NCBI GenBank assembly: GCA_028279595.1
Contig: JANQNK010000016.1
Location: 1 to 60,585, forward strand
Source of the DNA: Thermoplasmatota archaeon
GTDB taxonomy: Archaea > Thermoplasmatota > JAKEGO01
DNA: 60,585 bases
Reading direction: 5' to 3'
Made by a program: the position numbers and the translations under genes
The notes under the pieces: model-generated
The model's input: only the letters and a program-made list of their open reading frames with translations
The model's database searches: none
Told to the model about the DNA's origin: nothing
Shown here: one piece after another, positions 25,299 to 33,651 of the stretch
How positions within the stretch are numbered: position 1 is the first letter of the stretch
Layout of the letters: every line of letters begins with the position of its first letter

Positions 25299-26492
25299 TC
25301 AATCCTTCTTCCCCAGGCTGAGCTTCTTCCTGATGCTCTTCAATGCATCGCCCAGATAGGTCTTCGCCACCTCTCCGACGATGTCAGGGGCCGTCTTCAC
25401 CAACGGTCCGGACAGCCTGGACGGATGGTCGATGTCGCCGTGCTTGGAGATCACCGCGCTGACCTCGTCCCTCGCGAAGATCCTGAACAGCCTGTCGATG
25501 TTGGCGTTGTCCATGCTGATGAAGGCCTCCCGCGCCTTCATGCCGAAGGACAGTTCGCCGTGGAACCGCTTCTTCCAGGCACGGTCGTACTCCCGGAGGA
25601 CGGTGTCGCCCGAAAGGACGCCTTCGATCGATCCCACAGCGATGTCGGCCGCCGTAAGAGCGGGATAGAGCCCGCCTCCGGAGACCGGCTTCACCTGGGC
25701 GGCCGCGTCTCCCACTATCAGTGTGTTCCCTGAGCTTATCCTCGAGAGCGGACCGATGGGTATCGTCCCGCTGACTATGGAGGTCGTAGCCTCAGACCCG
25801 AGGTAGCTGACGTCCCTGAACTTCTTGACTGTGAGTGCTATGCTGTCGCCTGCTGCGATCGAACCTGGGACCACTGCGGAGCCTATCCTCGCACCCTCCC
25901 CATGGGGTATCGCCCACCCGAAGAAACCGGGAGCGATGTCCTGGTCGACGATGATCGAGACCCTGTCCAGCGGACCCTTCCAATCGGGCATGTCGTACTG
26001 AACGCTCGGAAAGAGGTACTTCGGTCCGGGGACATCCATGGAACGCCTCACCATTGATGAGGCGCCGTCCGCGCCCACGATGATCGATGCCGAAACTGTC
26101 CTATCCCCAACGGTGACCGAGCCCTTGTCAATGGACATAACAGAGGAATGGAGTTCGAGCTCGGCACCCGCCTTGAGCGCCCGCTCGCCCATGTGTCGAT
26201 CGAAGGCCCGCCTGTCTATGACCATGCCCCTTGCGTCGTCGGCCTGGAACGTGAAACTGATGTCGGGACCAAAGACGTCCGCACCGACCATCTCTGCAAG
26301 GACGACCCGCCCGGGCGGATTGACCATACGGACGGTCCTGGGGCTGACGAGGCCTGCGCACTGGACGGGAGAACCGATAGAGGGGTGCTCCTCGATGATG
26401 AGCGTACTGAAGCCCTTCCTGGCGGTGCCCTCGGCCAGTCGGCATCCCGCGGGCCCGCCGCCCACGATAACGACGTCATAGCTGTCGGTCAT
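25299..26492 (-). CDS. Geranylgeranyl reductase family protein (lipid saturation)
   Basis: The 397-residue flavoprotein belongs to the family that saturates the isoprenoid chains of archaeal membrane lipids. The FAD dinucleotide-binding motif VVIVGGGPAGCRLAEG opens the protein, VQCAGLVSP follows, IIVGADGASSMVRR lies mid-protein, and the family motif GDAAAQVKPVSGGGLYPAL is complete. The C-terminus is basic (KKLSLGKKD). It lies downstream of birA and ppdK on the same strand. Together with the GGPP synthase at 6.5 kb it supports a saturated ether-lipid membrane. Confidence 0.92.
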   Translation of the reverse strand: MTDSYDVVIVGGGPAGCRLAEGTARKGFSTLIIEEHPSIGSPVQCAGLVSPRTVRMVNPPGRVVLAEMVGADVFGPDISFTFQADDARGMVIDRRAFDRHMGERALKAGAELELHSSVMSIDKGSVTVGDRTVSASIIVGADGASSMVRRSMDVPGPKYLFPSVQYDMPDWKGPLDRVSIIVDQDIAPGFFGWAIPHGEGARIGSAVVPGSIAAGDSIALTVKKFRDVSYLGSEATTSIVSGTIPIGPLSRISSGNTLIVGDAAAQVKPVSGGGLYPALTAADIAVGSIEGVLSGDTVLREYDRAWKKRFHGELSFGMKAREAFISMDNANIDRLFRIFARDEVSAVISKHGDIDHPSRLSGPLVKTAPDIVGEVAKTYLGDALKSIRKKLSLGKKD

Positions 26493-26530
26493 CGGCCATC
26501 AATCGAACTGGGAGATAATATCATTTCCGG

Positions 26531-27199
26531 TCAGGTGAACCTGCATTCGCCCTCTGTGACCGGTTCCACACCCGACTCGGTCTCGACGAGGAGAGCGCCG
26601 TCGTCCCGTATCCCGACGGCAGTGCCGCTGATTACACCGGTCAATGTGGTCACGGACACCCGCTTGCCCTCAGTGATCGACGCGGACCGCCATTTCTCCA
26701 TGACGTCGCCTGCAGGCGGGACATCCTGAACGATCTCGATCATCCGCCTTGCGATCCCCTCGACGTCCGAGACCTTGCCTGTCCGTTCTATCAGGGACGT
26801 CGCCGGGAACGGCCTGTCCTCGACGTGGTTGTTGACGTTGATCCCGATCCCGACGATGACCCGGTCGCCCTTGTGCTCGGACAGGATGCCGGCTATCTTC
26901 ATGTCATCGACGAGGATGTCGTTCGGCCACCTGACCGAGACCTCGACTCCGAGATCGGACAGGGCCCTCTTGACTACGACCGCGGCCCAGAACTGATACA
27001 GCGTCGGCGGGTCCGTCGGGGGGAGGACGCACGACAGGTACAGGCCGCCTGGTTGCGAGTCCCACAGATGGTCGAGCCTTCCCCGGCCCTCGAGCTGTTC
27101 CCTGGCAAGCAATGCCGACCAGACGTCCATGTCGGCCGCCTCGGAATTGGTCGAACCTACCGATCCTACAACCCTTAGATCCATCCTTCCGATCCTCAT
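26531..27199 (-). CDS. birA: Biotin--protein ligase, catalytic domain
   Basis: The 222-residue protein covers the BirA catalytic domain without a DNA-binding domain. Motifs include GSTNSEAAD, VRWPNDILVDDMKIAGIL and VIVGIGINVNNH. The glycine-rich biotinyl-AMP loop, normally GRGRxGRxW, reads GRGRLDHLW, so the second GR is changed. It starts 6 bases after the ppdK stop, preceded by GGAGTGAT. Its substrate (a biotin carboxyl carrier) is not encoded in this window. Confidence 0.9.
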   Translation of the reverse strand: MRIGRMDLRVVGSVGSTNSEAADMDVWSALLAREQLEGRGRLDHLWDSQPGGLYLSCVLPPTDPPTLYQFWAAVVVKRALSDLGVEVSVRWPNDILVDDMKIAGILSEHKGDRVIVGIGINVNNHVEDRPFPATSLIERTGKVSDVEGIARRMIEIVQDVPPAGDVMEKWRSASITEGKRVSVTTLTGVISGTAVGIRDDGALLVETESGVEPVTEGECRFT

Positions 27200-27205
27200 T
27201 GTCGA

Positions 27206-29920
27206 TCACTCCAATTCGAGAGCCGCCCTTGCCGCGGCGAGCCTTGCGATCGGTATCCTGAAGGGCGAGCATGAGACGTAATCCAGGCCTATCCCGTGGA
27301 CGATCCTGATGCTGTCGGGGTCGCCACCGTGCTCCCCGCAGATCCCGACCTTGAGTTCGGGGGATGTGCTCCGCCCCCTCTCCACTGCGATCCTCATGAG
27401 GTCCGCGACGCCCTCTCCGTCGAGGGTGGAGAACGGATTCCCCTTCACCAGTTCGAGGACCTCGTAGGCCGGGAGGAACTTGCCCTCCGCATCCTCCCTG
27501 CTGAAGCTGAAGGTCGCCTGCGTCAGGTCGTTGGTCCCGAAGGAGAAGAATTCGACCTTGCTGGCTATCTGGTCCGCGATGAGGCACGCTCTCACGACCT
27601 CGATCATCGTTCCGTACCGTATGGGGAGCGCAAAGCCGTACTCGTCGCTGACCTCGAGGAGGACCTTTGCGACTATGTCGCGGATTATCCTCAGCTCCTC
27701 GACGATGGCGACCTGAGGGACCATGATCTCGACGTTCGGCTTCTTACCCGCCTTGATGAGTTCGGCGACGGCATAGGCTATCGCCCTGATCTGCATCTCG
27801 TAGATGTCCGGATGGGTGATCCCGAGCCTGACACCCCTGTGCCCGAGCATCGGGTTGACCTCGAAGAGGTCCTTCATCTTCTCGAGCATGTTCGCCCTCT
27901 GCTCGATCATGATGTCCACCCGCTCGAGACCCTCGCCGGCGATCTCCTCGATCAGTTCGTCCGTGAGCATCTCGGTGGAGATGTCGCCGTTGACCTTCGC
28001 CATCGTCTTGGCCGTCCTGAGCAGTTCGAGCTCGCGGGCAAGCCCCGATCTGGACGGCATGAACTCGTGCAACGGTGGATCGAGGAGCCTGACCGTGACC
28101 GGCCGGGTCCCCATTATCGTGAATATCTCGAAGAAGTCCGAGCGCTGCATCTCGAAGAGCTTCTCGAGGATCGGCTTCCTTGCCGTCTGATCGTCCGCCA
28201 GGATCATCGCCACGACGAACGGGAGTCTATCGGGTGCGTTGAACATCCTCTCGGTCCTGCAGAGGCCGATACCCTCCGCACCGAACCTGAGCGCCTGTCT
28301 CGCGCCCTCGGGCGTGTCGGCGTTGGCCCGGACACCGAGCCGTCTCACCGCATCCGCCCATGAGAGGAACCTTTCGAGGTCTCCGGAGATCTCCGCCTCG
28401 ACCATAGGGAGCTCTCCGAGCATGACCTCTCCCTTCGTCCCGTCGATGGTAATGAGGTCGCCCTCCTCGATGACCTGGTCGCCGATGGTCATTCGGCGTT
28501 CCGCATAGTCGATCCTGACGGCTTCCGCGCCTGCGACGCACGGCTTGCCCATGGACCTGGCCACGACGGCTGCATGGCTCGTCATCCCGCCGGTGGCAGT
28601 CAGTATACCTTCCGAAGCGTCGAATCCATGGATGTCGTCGGGTCTTGTCTCAATACGGACGAGGAGGGTCTTCTTGCCGTCATCCCTCCACTTCACGGAG
28701 TCGTCGGCATTGAAGACGACCGCACCGCTGGCGGCACCCGGGGATGCCGACAGTCCGGTCGCTATGGGTTCGACGTCGATGTCCGGATCGATCTGCCTGT
28801 GAAGGAGTGTCTCGAGCTGTTCCGGAATGACACGGGCGATCGCCGTGTTCCTGTCGATCAAGCCTTCGTCGGCCATGTCGACCGCGATCTTCACAGCGGC
28901 CTGGGGTGTCCTCTTACCGTTCCTCGTCTGAAGTATGAACAGTGTCCCGTTCTCCACCGTGAACTCGAAGTCCTGCATGTCGGTGAAGTGCTTCTCCAAC
29001 CGTTCGAAGACCTTCTTCAGGTCGAGGAAGACCTTCTTCATGTCCTTGTCCAGGTTCTCCAGCGGTATCGGAGTCCTGATGCCGGCCACCACGTCCTCGC
29101 CCTGGGCGTTGATGAGGTATTCCCCGTAGTACTCCTTCTCTCCGGTCGCCGGGTTCCTTGTGAAGGCCACGCCGGTGGCGCTCGCCATCCCCATGTTCCC
29201 GAACACCATCATCTGGACGTTCACGGCCGTTCCGAGATCGTCCGGTATCTTGTTCAGTCTCCTGTAGGTGATCGCCCTAGGATTGTCCCATGAGCCGAAG
29301 ACCGCCTCCACCGACATCCTCAGCTGGACCCATGGGTCCTGCGGGAACTCGCGTCCGAGCCCCTTCAGAAGGGCCTGGTATTCGGAGATCACGCGTTTGA
29401 GGCCCTCGATGCTGATCTCGTGGTCGAGCTTTACGCCCTCGGACTCGCGGACCTCGAGCAGTATGGCCTCGAACTTCTCGTGCTCGACCTCCATGACGAC
29501 GTCTCCGAACATCTGGATGAAACGTCTGTAGGAATCGTAGGCGAACCTTGGGTCGGACGTCGCCTTCGCCAGGTCCTCGACCGTCCGGTCGTTGAGGCCG
29601 AGGTTGAGGATGGTGTCCATCATTCCCGGCATGGAGAACTTCGCCCCGGACCTGACCGATAGGAGTAGCATGTCCTTCTCCCCGCCGAAGACCTTGCCGG
29701 TCTGTTCCTCGAGGTCGGCCACGGACTCCCTCACCTGGTCCATGAGCCCCTTGGGCATGGTCCGATGTCTCACGTAGCGGAGGCATGCCTCCGTCGTGAT
29801 CGTGAACCCCTGCGGGACCGGAAGTCCCATTCGGGTCATCTCGGCGAGGTTGGCGCCCTTTCCTCCGAGGAGGTCCTTCATCGTGGCGTCTCCCTCGTTG
29901 AACCCGTACACGTACTTCAT
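27206..29920 (-). CDS. ppdK: Pyruvate, phosphate dikinase
   Basis: The 904-residue enzyme interconverts pyruvate, ATP and phosphate with phosphoenolpyruvate, AMP and pyrophosphate. The N-terminal ATP-grasp domain begins LLGGKGANLAEMTRMGLPVP. The phosphohistidine site is GGMTSHAAVVARSMGKPCVAG, and the PEP-binding barrel has GLCRTERMF and SFGTNDLTQATF with CGEHGGDP near the end. Length matches the family. It probably supports gluconeogenesis or reversible glycolysis with the nearby GAPDH, and links to the POR enzyme at 43-46 kb through pyruvate. Confidence 0.97.
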   Translation of the reverse strand: MKYVYGFNEGDATMKDLLGGKGANLAEMTRMGLPVPQGFTITTEACLRYVRHRTMPKGLMDQVRESVADLEEQTGKVFGGEKDMLLLSVRSGAKFSMPGMMDTILNLGLNDRTVEDLAKATSDPRFAYDSYRRFIQMFGDVVMEVEHEKFEAILLEVRESEGVKLDHEISIEGLKRVISEYQALLKGLGREFPQDPWVQLRMSVEAVFGSWDNPRAITYRRLNKIPDDLGTAVNVQMMVFGNMGMASATGVAFTRNPATGEKEYYGEYLINAQGEDVVAGIRTPIPLENLDKDMKKVFLDLKKVFERLEKHFTDMQDFEFTVENGTLFILQTRNGKRTPQAAVKIAVDMADEGLIDRNTAIARVIPEQLETLLHRQIDPDIDVEPIATGLSASPGAASGAVVFNADDSVKWRDDGKKTLLVRIETRPDDIHGFDASEGILTATGGMTSHAAVVARSMGKPCVAGAEAVRIDYAERRMTIGDQVIEEGDLITIDGTKGEVMLGELPMVEAEISGDLERFLSWADAVRRLGVRANADTPEGARQALRFGAEGIGLCRTERMFNAPDRLPFVVAMILADDQTARKPILEKLFEMQRSDFFEIFTIMGTRPVTVRLLDPPLHEFMPSRSGLARELELLRTAKTMAKVNGDISTEMLTDELIEEIAGEGLERVDIMIEQRANMLEKMKDLFEVNPMLGHRGVRLGITHPDIYEMQIRAIAYAVAELIKAGKKPNVEIMVPQVAIVEELRIIRDIVAKVLLEVSDEYGFALPIRYGTMIEVVRACLIADQIASKVEFFSFGTNDLTQATFSFSREDAEGKFLPAYEVLELVKGNPFSTLDGEGVADLMRIAVERGRSTSPELKVGICGEHGGDPDSIRIVHGIGLDYVSCSPFRIPIARLAAARAALELE

Positions 29921-29950
29921 CGAACCAATCCAGTGATGGGTCTGATATCG

Positions 29951-29960
29951 TATTTAAAGA
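29951..29960 (-). promoter_or_regulatory. TATA box for ppdK
   Basis: Minus-strand TCTTTAAATA is about 35 bases from ATG 29920, giving a very short leader. Confidence 0.5.
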
Positions 29961-29991
29961 TGATGTCGAAACCTGCGTCTTTGAGCCAGTA

Positions 29992-30180
29992 TCAGGTCCT
30001 GGCCTTCTTCGGACCCACCTTGATGGCGAACTGGGGGCAGATCTCGCTGCACAGTCCGCAGCTCGCGCATTTCCTGGAATTAACGATCGCAACGACCTCG
30101 ACGTGGACCGCGGCCACCGGGCAGATGTCCATGCAGGCGCCGCATCCGGCGCACTTGGCCTTGTTTATCCTGGCAGTCAA
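29992..30180 (-). CDS. Small 2[4Fe-4S] ferredoxin-like protein
   Basis: The 62-residue protein has two complete 4Fe-4S motifs, CAGCGACMDICP and CASCGLCSEICP. It is a soluble electron carrier that could serve POR or another oxidoreductase. Translation starts at TTG 30180 with GGAGGT upstream. The gene follows the GAPDH stop by 6 bases, suggesting co-transcription, and precedes ppdK on the same strand. Confidence 0.88.
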   Translation of the reverse strand: MTARINKAKCAGCGACMDICPVAAVHVEVVAIVNSRKCASCGLCSEICPQFAIKVGPKKART

Positions 30181-30186
30181 TGTCGC

Positions 30187-31200
30187 CTACCTCCAGATCC
30201 CCATGGTCCTGTCGGTCATGTCGATGCTTGTCTGCGGGTCGTTCTGGATCTGCAGCATGGCCCTGATGCAGTCCACGTTCTCGGGAATGACATCGGACTC
30301 CTGGTGCACCGCCTGGAAGAAGTAGAGGACACCATGGTCCACGTGGACTCCGTCGCGCCAGATGGCGATCTCGTAGAGGTCGGAGAAAGGCCTGTTCAGG
30401 TCCCGGGCCATCTCCATGACCTGGGCGGTGGAACCCATCCCCTTGAACCCGTCTATCAGCATGAGACGCCTGTACGGCTCCCAGAGCGAGATGACCTCCT
30501 CGGGGGTCACATCCCTCGTGAGGTAGACCGCGTTGGCATGCATGTGCATGATGGTCGTCGGCACCTTCACGGCAACGGTATTGATGTGTATGTCCGGTAT
30601 CACCGTCAACACGTCGGGTCCGTGGTGGGACGGCACCTTGAGGGACGGCTCTATTGCGTTTATCGGACCCCTCTTCGAGTCCCCGGGGTCCGCGGACCTC
30701 CGGATCATGGTCGCGAGGACGTTCCGGACGAGCCCCTCCTTGTGGAGCGGGTAGAGCGAGCGTGCCAGACCGGTTGTGTTGCACGATACGACGCGAACGT
30801 GGTCCTGTCCTATCGCCTGCTCGTAGCAGGTATATGCGTTGAAGCTGACTCCAGCGGTCCCATGCTTCTCACCGCCCTGGTAGATCGCCTTGGTCCCTTT
30901 CGATCTGTACAGTTCGGCCATCTGGGCCCCGAACTTGCCGGGAGTGCAGTCGACCACTAGGTCGGCCTCCTCGATCAGTTCCTCCTGTGTTCCCGAGACC
31001 TCGAGACCGGCCTCCTCGAGCACGGGGACGCGCTCGGCCGGTGTGAACAGCTTGAAACCGTTCCGGAGTGCCTCCCACGCCTCGTAGGTCGGCCTCGTCT
31101 TGGTCACACCGATGATCTCCATGTCCTTCTGGAGCGTCACCGCGTTGGCTACCCTCTTTCCGATGGTCCCGTATCCGTTGATGGCGATCTTCGCGCTCAT
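30187..31200 (-). CDS. gap: Type II (archaeal) glyceraldehyde-3-phosphate dehydrogenase
   Basis: The 337-residue enzyme oxidises glyceraldehyde-3-phosphate to 1,3-bisphosphoglycerate or runs in reverse. The N-terminal nucleotide-binding strand AKIAINGYGTIGKRVA and the archaeal-type active site VSCNTTGLAR are clear, as is DCTPGKFGAQ. ATG 31200 is preceded by GGAGG; the upstream TTG at 31206 would add only two residues. It forms a central-carbon block with the ferredoxin and PPDK. Confidence 0.95.
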   Translation of the reverse strand: MSAKIAINGYGTIGKRVANAVTLQKDMEIIGVTKTRPTYEAWEALRNGFKLFTPAERVPVLEEAGLEVSGTQEELIEEADLVVDCTPGKFGAQMAELYRSKGTKAIYQGGEKHGTAGVSFNAYTCYEQAIGQDHVRVVSCNTTGLARSLYPLHKEGLVRNVLATMIRRSADPGDSKRGPINAIEPSLKVPSHHGPDVLTVIPDIHINTVAVKVPTTIMHMHANAVYLTRDVTPEEVISLWEPYRRLMLIDGFKGMGSTAQVMEMARDLNRPFSDLYEIAIWRDGVHVDHGVLYFFQAVHQESDVIPENVDCIRAMLQIQNDPQTSIDMTDRTMGIWR

Positions 31201-31267
31201 GCACAAGCCTCCGGTCGAGTATCCGTGGGTGATATAAAAAGTTAGCCGAAGTCCGCTCCCTTCGCGG

Positions 31268-31975
31268 TCACTCTAGTTCGACGTATATCCGCTTGTTCCT
31301 CGCTCCCTTGCTCTTGTACTCCGCGAGCACCATGGTCCCGATCTCCGAGGTGTTCGCGACGTGGGTCCCGCCGTCCGCCTGGACGTCGAAGCCCTCGATC
31401 TCGACGGTCCTGATCTCGTCGTACTTCTCGTAGAGGTGGTGGGCCACCCTCATGAGCTCCGGGTTCTTCGCGAACTCCTCCTTCGAAATGATCCTCGTCG
31501 TGACTGTAAGACCCCGGGCAGCGGCCTCGTTGCTCTTGTCGATGATCTCCTGGGCTAGCTCCCTCGTCATGTTGTCGAAGGAGAGGTCCAGCCTCCCTCT
31601 TGCGGGATAGAGCTGGTTGCCGGTAATGTCGACGTTGTACTGCTTGTACGCGATCCCATCGATCACATGCAGGCATGTGTGTGCCCTCATTATCTGATGG
31701 CGGCGCTCCCAGTCGATGGTCCCCCTGACGGCCGTTCCGACCGACGGCCTGTCACCCTCGATGGTCAGTGCCTCTCCGGCCCCGCCCGTGACCTCGCACT
31801 CACCACCGTCCCAAACGAGCTTGCCGGTGTCCGCGGGCTGCCCTCCTCCTCCGGGGTAGAAGGCCGAACGGTCGAGAGTGACCCTGCCCTCTTCGACAGA
31901 GACGACTGTCGCGTCGAACTCCCTCATGTACTGGTCCTCGAGATAGAGTCGGTCCATGTCCTCGAATCCCGGCAT
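31268..31975 (-). CDS. alaX: Alanyl-tRNA editing protein AlaX
   Basis: This 235-residue free-standing editing domain hydrolyses Ser- or Gly-tRNA-Ala. It has the small N-terminal beta-barrel region (FYPGGGGQPADTG), the zinc motif HxxxH in RAHTCLHVI, and the late motif ADGGTHVANTSEIG. Many family members have Cys in place of the Asp in that late motif, so the metal site may vary here. I start at ATG 31975 with GGTTGAT upstream; the longer frame is not AlaX-like. It lies downstream of the JAMM gene but is separated from it by 184 bases holding a hairpin repeat. Confidence 0.9.
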   Translation of the reverse strand: MPGFEDMDRLYLEDQYMREFDATVVSVEEGRVTLDRSAFYPGGGGQPADTGKLVWDGGECEVTGGAGEALTIEGDRPSVGTAVRGTIDWERRHQIMRAHTCLHVIDGIAYKQYNVDITGNQLYPARGRLDLSFDNMTRELAQEIIDKSNEAAARGLTVTTRIISKEEFAKNPELMRVAHHLYEKYDEIRTVEIEGFDVQADGGTHVANTSEIGTMVLAEYKSKGARNKRIYVELE

Positions 31976-31997
31976 CCGTAAATCAACCTTTCGGAAA

Positions 31998-32033
31998 CCG
32001 CGCTCGATCCCGTCCCATTGGGGGATCGACGCG
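31998..32033 (+). repeat. Intergenic hairpin repeat, copy 3
   Basis: CCGCGCTC is followed by stem GATCCC (32006-32011), a 10-nt loop, stem GGGATC (32022-32027) and GACGCG. It lies between alaX and the JAMM gene. A second inverted pair, GATGCG/CGCATC, follows at about 32053-32095. Confidence 0.75.
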
Positions 32034-32159
32034 CTTCGGATATCCTGAAATTGATGCGAGCGGGGAAGGCTTCGAGGACGATAGCGGCGCATCCAATGCT
32101 CTCGCTGGCAGGATACAATAAGTGAGTTTCGATTTTCGTCAGTCGTTATCGAGTCCAGT

Positions 32160-33125
32160 TCACTCGAGTTCCTCATCGTCGATGAGGTCCTTCAGTGCGA
32201 TCTTGACCTGGGTCTCGAGCTTGGTCTGCTGCTGCTTCAGCTGCTTGACGTCCCTCTTGATGTCCAGCAGGCCGTCGTACGTCTTCGAGATGACCTCCTC
32301 GAGGCCGAGGCCGGCCATGGTCGTCTCCTTGTACTCGAGCATGATGGGATGCCCCTTCTCCACGGTCTCCGCGAGGTCCTTGAAGGCCTCGACCATGTCC
32401 GCAAAGCCGCCTTCCATGCGGATATTCTCGAGCTCCAGGTAGTCCGCGGCTTCCATCTTCCTCGGGTTCACGAGCTTGAAGAGCTTCATGTAGTGGTCGA
32501 GCTGATCGATCTTCTTCGGCCTGACCTTGGAGGGATCGAAGACGAGGGCGACCGCGTTGGGATTCAATATCTGGTAGCCCGCATGGTTCACCCTGTCGAT
32601 GGTGGATAGGAATAGGTCGTGGCCAGGGTGCGTATGGTACCAACCGACGACCCAAAGGTCATCGGAGAGGGTAGCGTTGATCTCGTCCGAGGTCCTGTAG
32701 TGCTCGGAGGTAAAGCGGACCTCGACCTTGCTCCCGTTGGTGACCGGAACCGCGTCCTTGATGATGATCATGTTGTCGTCATCGACGTCGCCGAGGAGGA
32801 ATCCCATGCACTCGACCCATTTGCTCTGCTCGATGGCCGCATTGCAGAAACGGAATCCGTGCCTGAGTATCTTCCCCAGGGCCCTGTGGTGGATGACCGC
32901 GTCCGCTGGTTCGGTCTCCTTGCACTCGAAGTCTCCCTTGTCGTCGCCCTTGCCCTTTCCAGCGGACTTCTTCGGGACCGCCTTCTTGGGGGGCGTCTTC
33001 TTCGCCGTCGTCTTCTTTTCCGTCGTCTTCTTCTCCGTCTTCGGCGGAGTGCCCTTCTTGCCTACTGTCGACGTCGACGGCTTGGCTACCTTCTTTGAGG
33101 TTCCCTTCTTCTCGTCATCTGGCAT
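32160..33125 (-). CDS. JAMM/MPN+ metalloprotease, Rpn11-like deubiquitinase
   Basis: The 321-residue protein has a lysine- and proline-rich N-terminal tail of about 65 residues, then an MPN domain. The complete JAMM site is present: Glu105 in VECMGFLLG, His164 and His166 in GWYHTHPGHDLF, Ser174 and Asp177 (HxH, seven residues, SxxD). GWYHTHPG closely resembles Rpn11. A C-terminal coiled coil (about 280-315) follows. It is the last gene of the Ubl-E1-E2-JAMM operon and overlaps the E2 gene by 11 bases. It should remove the Ubl from targets and perhaps trim its C-terminal Arg. Confidence 0.93.
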   Translation of the reverse strand: MPDDEKKGTSKKVAKPSTSTVGKKGTPPKTEKKTTEKKTTAKKTPPKKAVPKKSAGKGKGDDKGDFECKETEPADAVIHHRALGKILRHGFRFCNAAIEQSKWVECMGFLLGDVDDDNMIIIKDAVPVTNGSKVEVRFTSEHYRTSDEINATLSDDLWVVGWYHTHPGHDLFLSTIDRVNHAGYQILNPNAVALVFDPSKVRPKKIDQLDHYMKLFKLVNPRKMEAADYLELENIRMEGGFADMVEAFKDLAETVEKGHPIMLEYKETTMAGLGLEEVISKTYDGLLDIKRDVKQLKQQQTKLETQVKIALKDLIDDEELE

Positions 33126-33651
33126 ATCGATCAGTCATCTCCTTGGCCTTGGTAATGAATCCGTTCTGATCCTCCAGGTACTGCTTCGCCGAGTCCTCGT
33201 TCAACGGGTCGGCCGGATTGAAGAACGGAGGGAACATGTGGATCATGAGTTTCATCGCCTCGAGCAGCATGACTATGTCACGGGTCGGGGTCCAACCGGC
33301 CGTCTGGGTGGTCGGGTCGACCTTTCCCACGCGTCTCGGATCGATGATGTCGAAGCAGACGTTGTCACGCCATGAGTTCTTGGTCGGAGGGGTCCTGCCG
33401 AGCGCAATGTTCGGGTGCCATATTGGCGTGTGGCAGAACACCCCGGGCGGGCTGAAGGGATAGTCGGAGAACATCTTGATCTCGAAGACGAACTGGCCGC
33501 CAGCGTACGGGGTCCCTGCCGCGCCCTTGATCACGACCTGCATGTGACCGACGAAGTTGTCGCCGGGCCAGATGTCGATCTCGACGTAGGGGTCCTCGTC
33601 GTAGGCGCTGAGCGCCTCGAAGTAGTCCGCTTCTATCCTCTCGTAGTTCAT
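33115..33651 (-). CDS. Ubiquitin-conjugating enzyme E2 (UBC fold)
   Basis: The 178-residue protein has the canonical E2 order: a beta-sheet with FVFEIKMFSDYPFSPPG, the HPN motif at 79-81 (IWHPNI), the catalytic Cys99 in NVCFDII, the WTP segment at 120-122, and FFNPADPLNEDSA, which matches the PNPDDPLN helix start. Between HPN and the cysteine there is a slightly longer loop than in most E2s. It would accept activated Ubl from the E1 and transfer it to lysines. ATG 33651 overlaps the E1 stop (ATGA), and the stop lies inside the JAMM gene. Confidence 0.93.
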   Translation of the reverse strand: MNYERIEADYFEALSAYDEDPYVEIDIWPGDNFVGHMQVVIKGAAGTPYAGGQFVFEIKMFSDYPFSPPGVFCHTPIWHPNIALGRTPPTKNSWRDNVCFDIIDPRRVGKVDPTTQTAGWTPTRDIVMLLEAMKLMIHMFPPFFNPADPLNEDSAKQYLEDQNGFITKAKEMTDRYAR

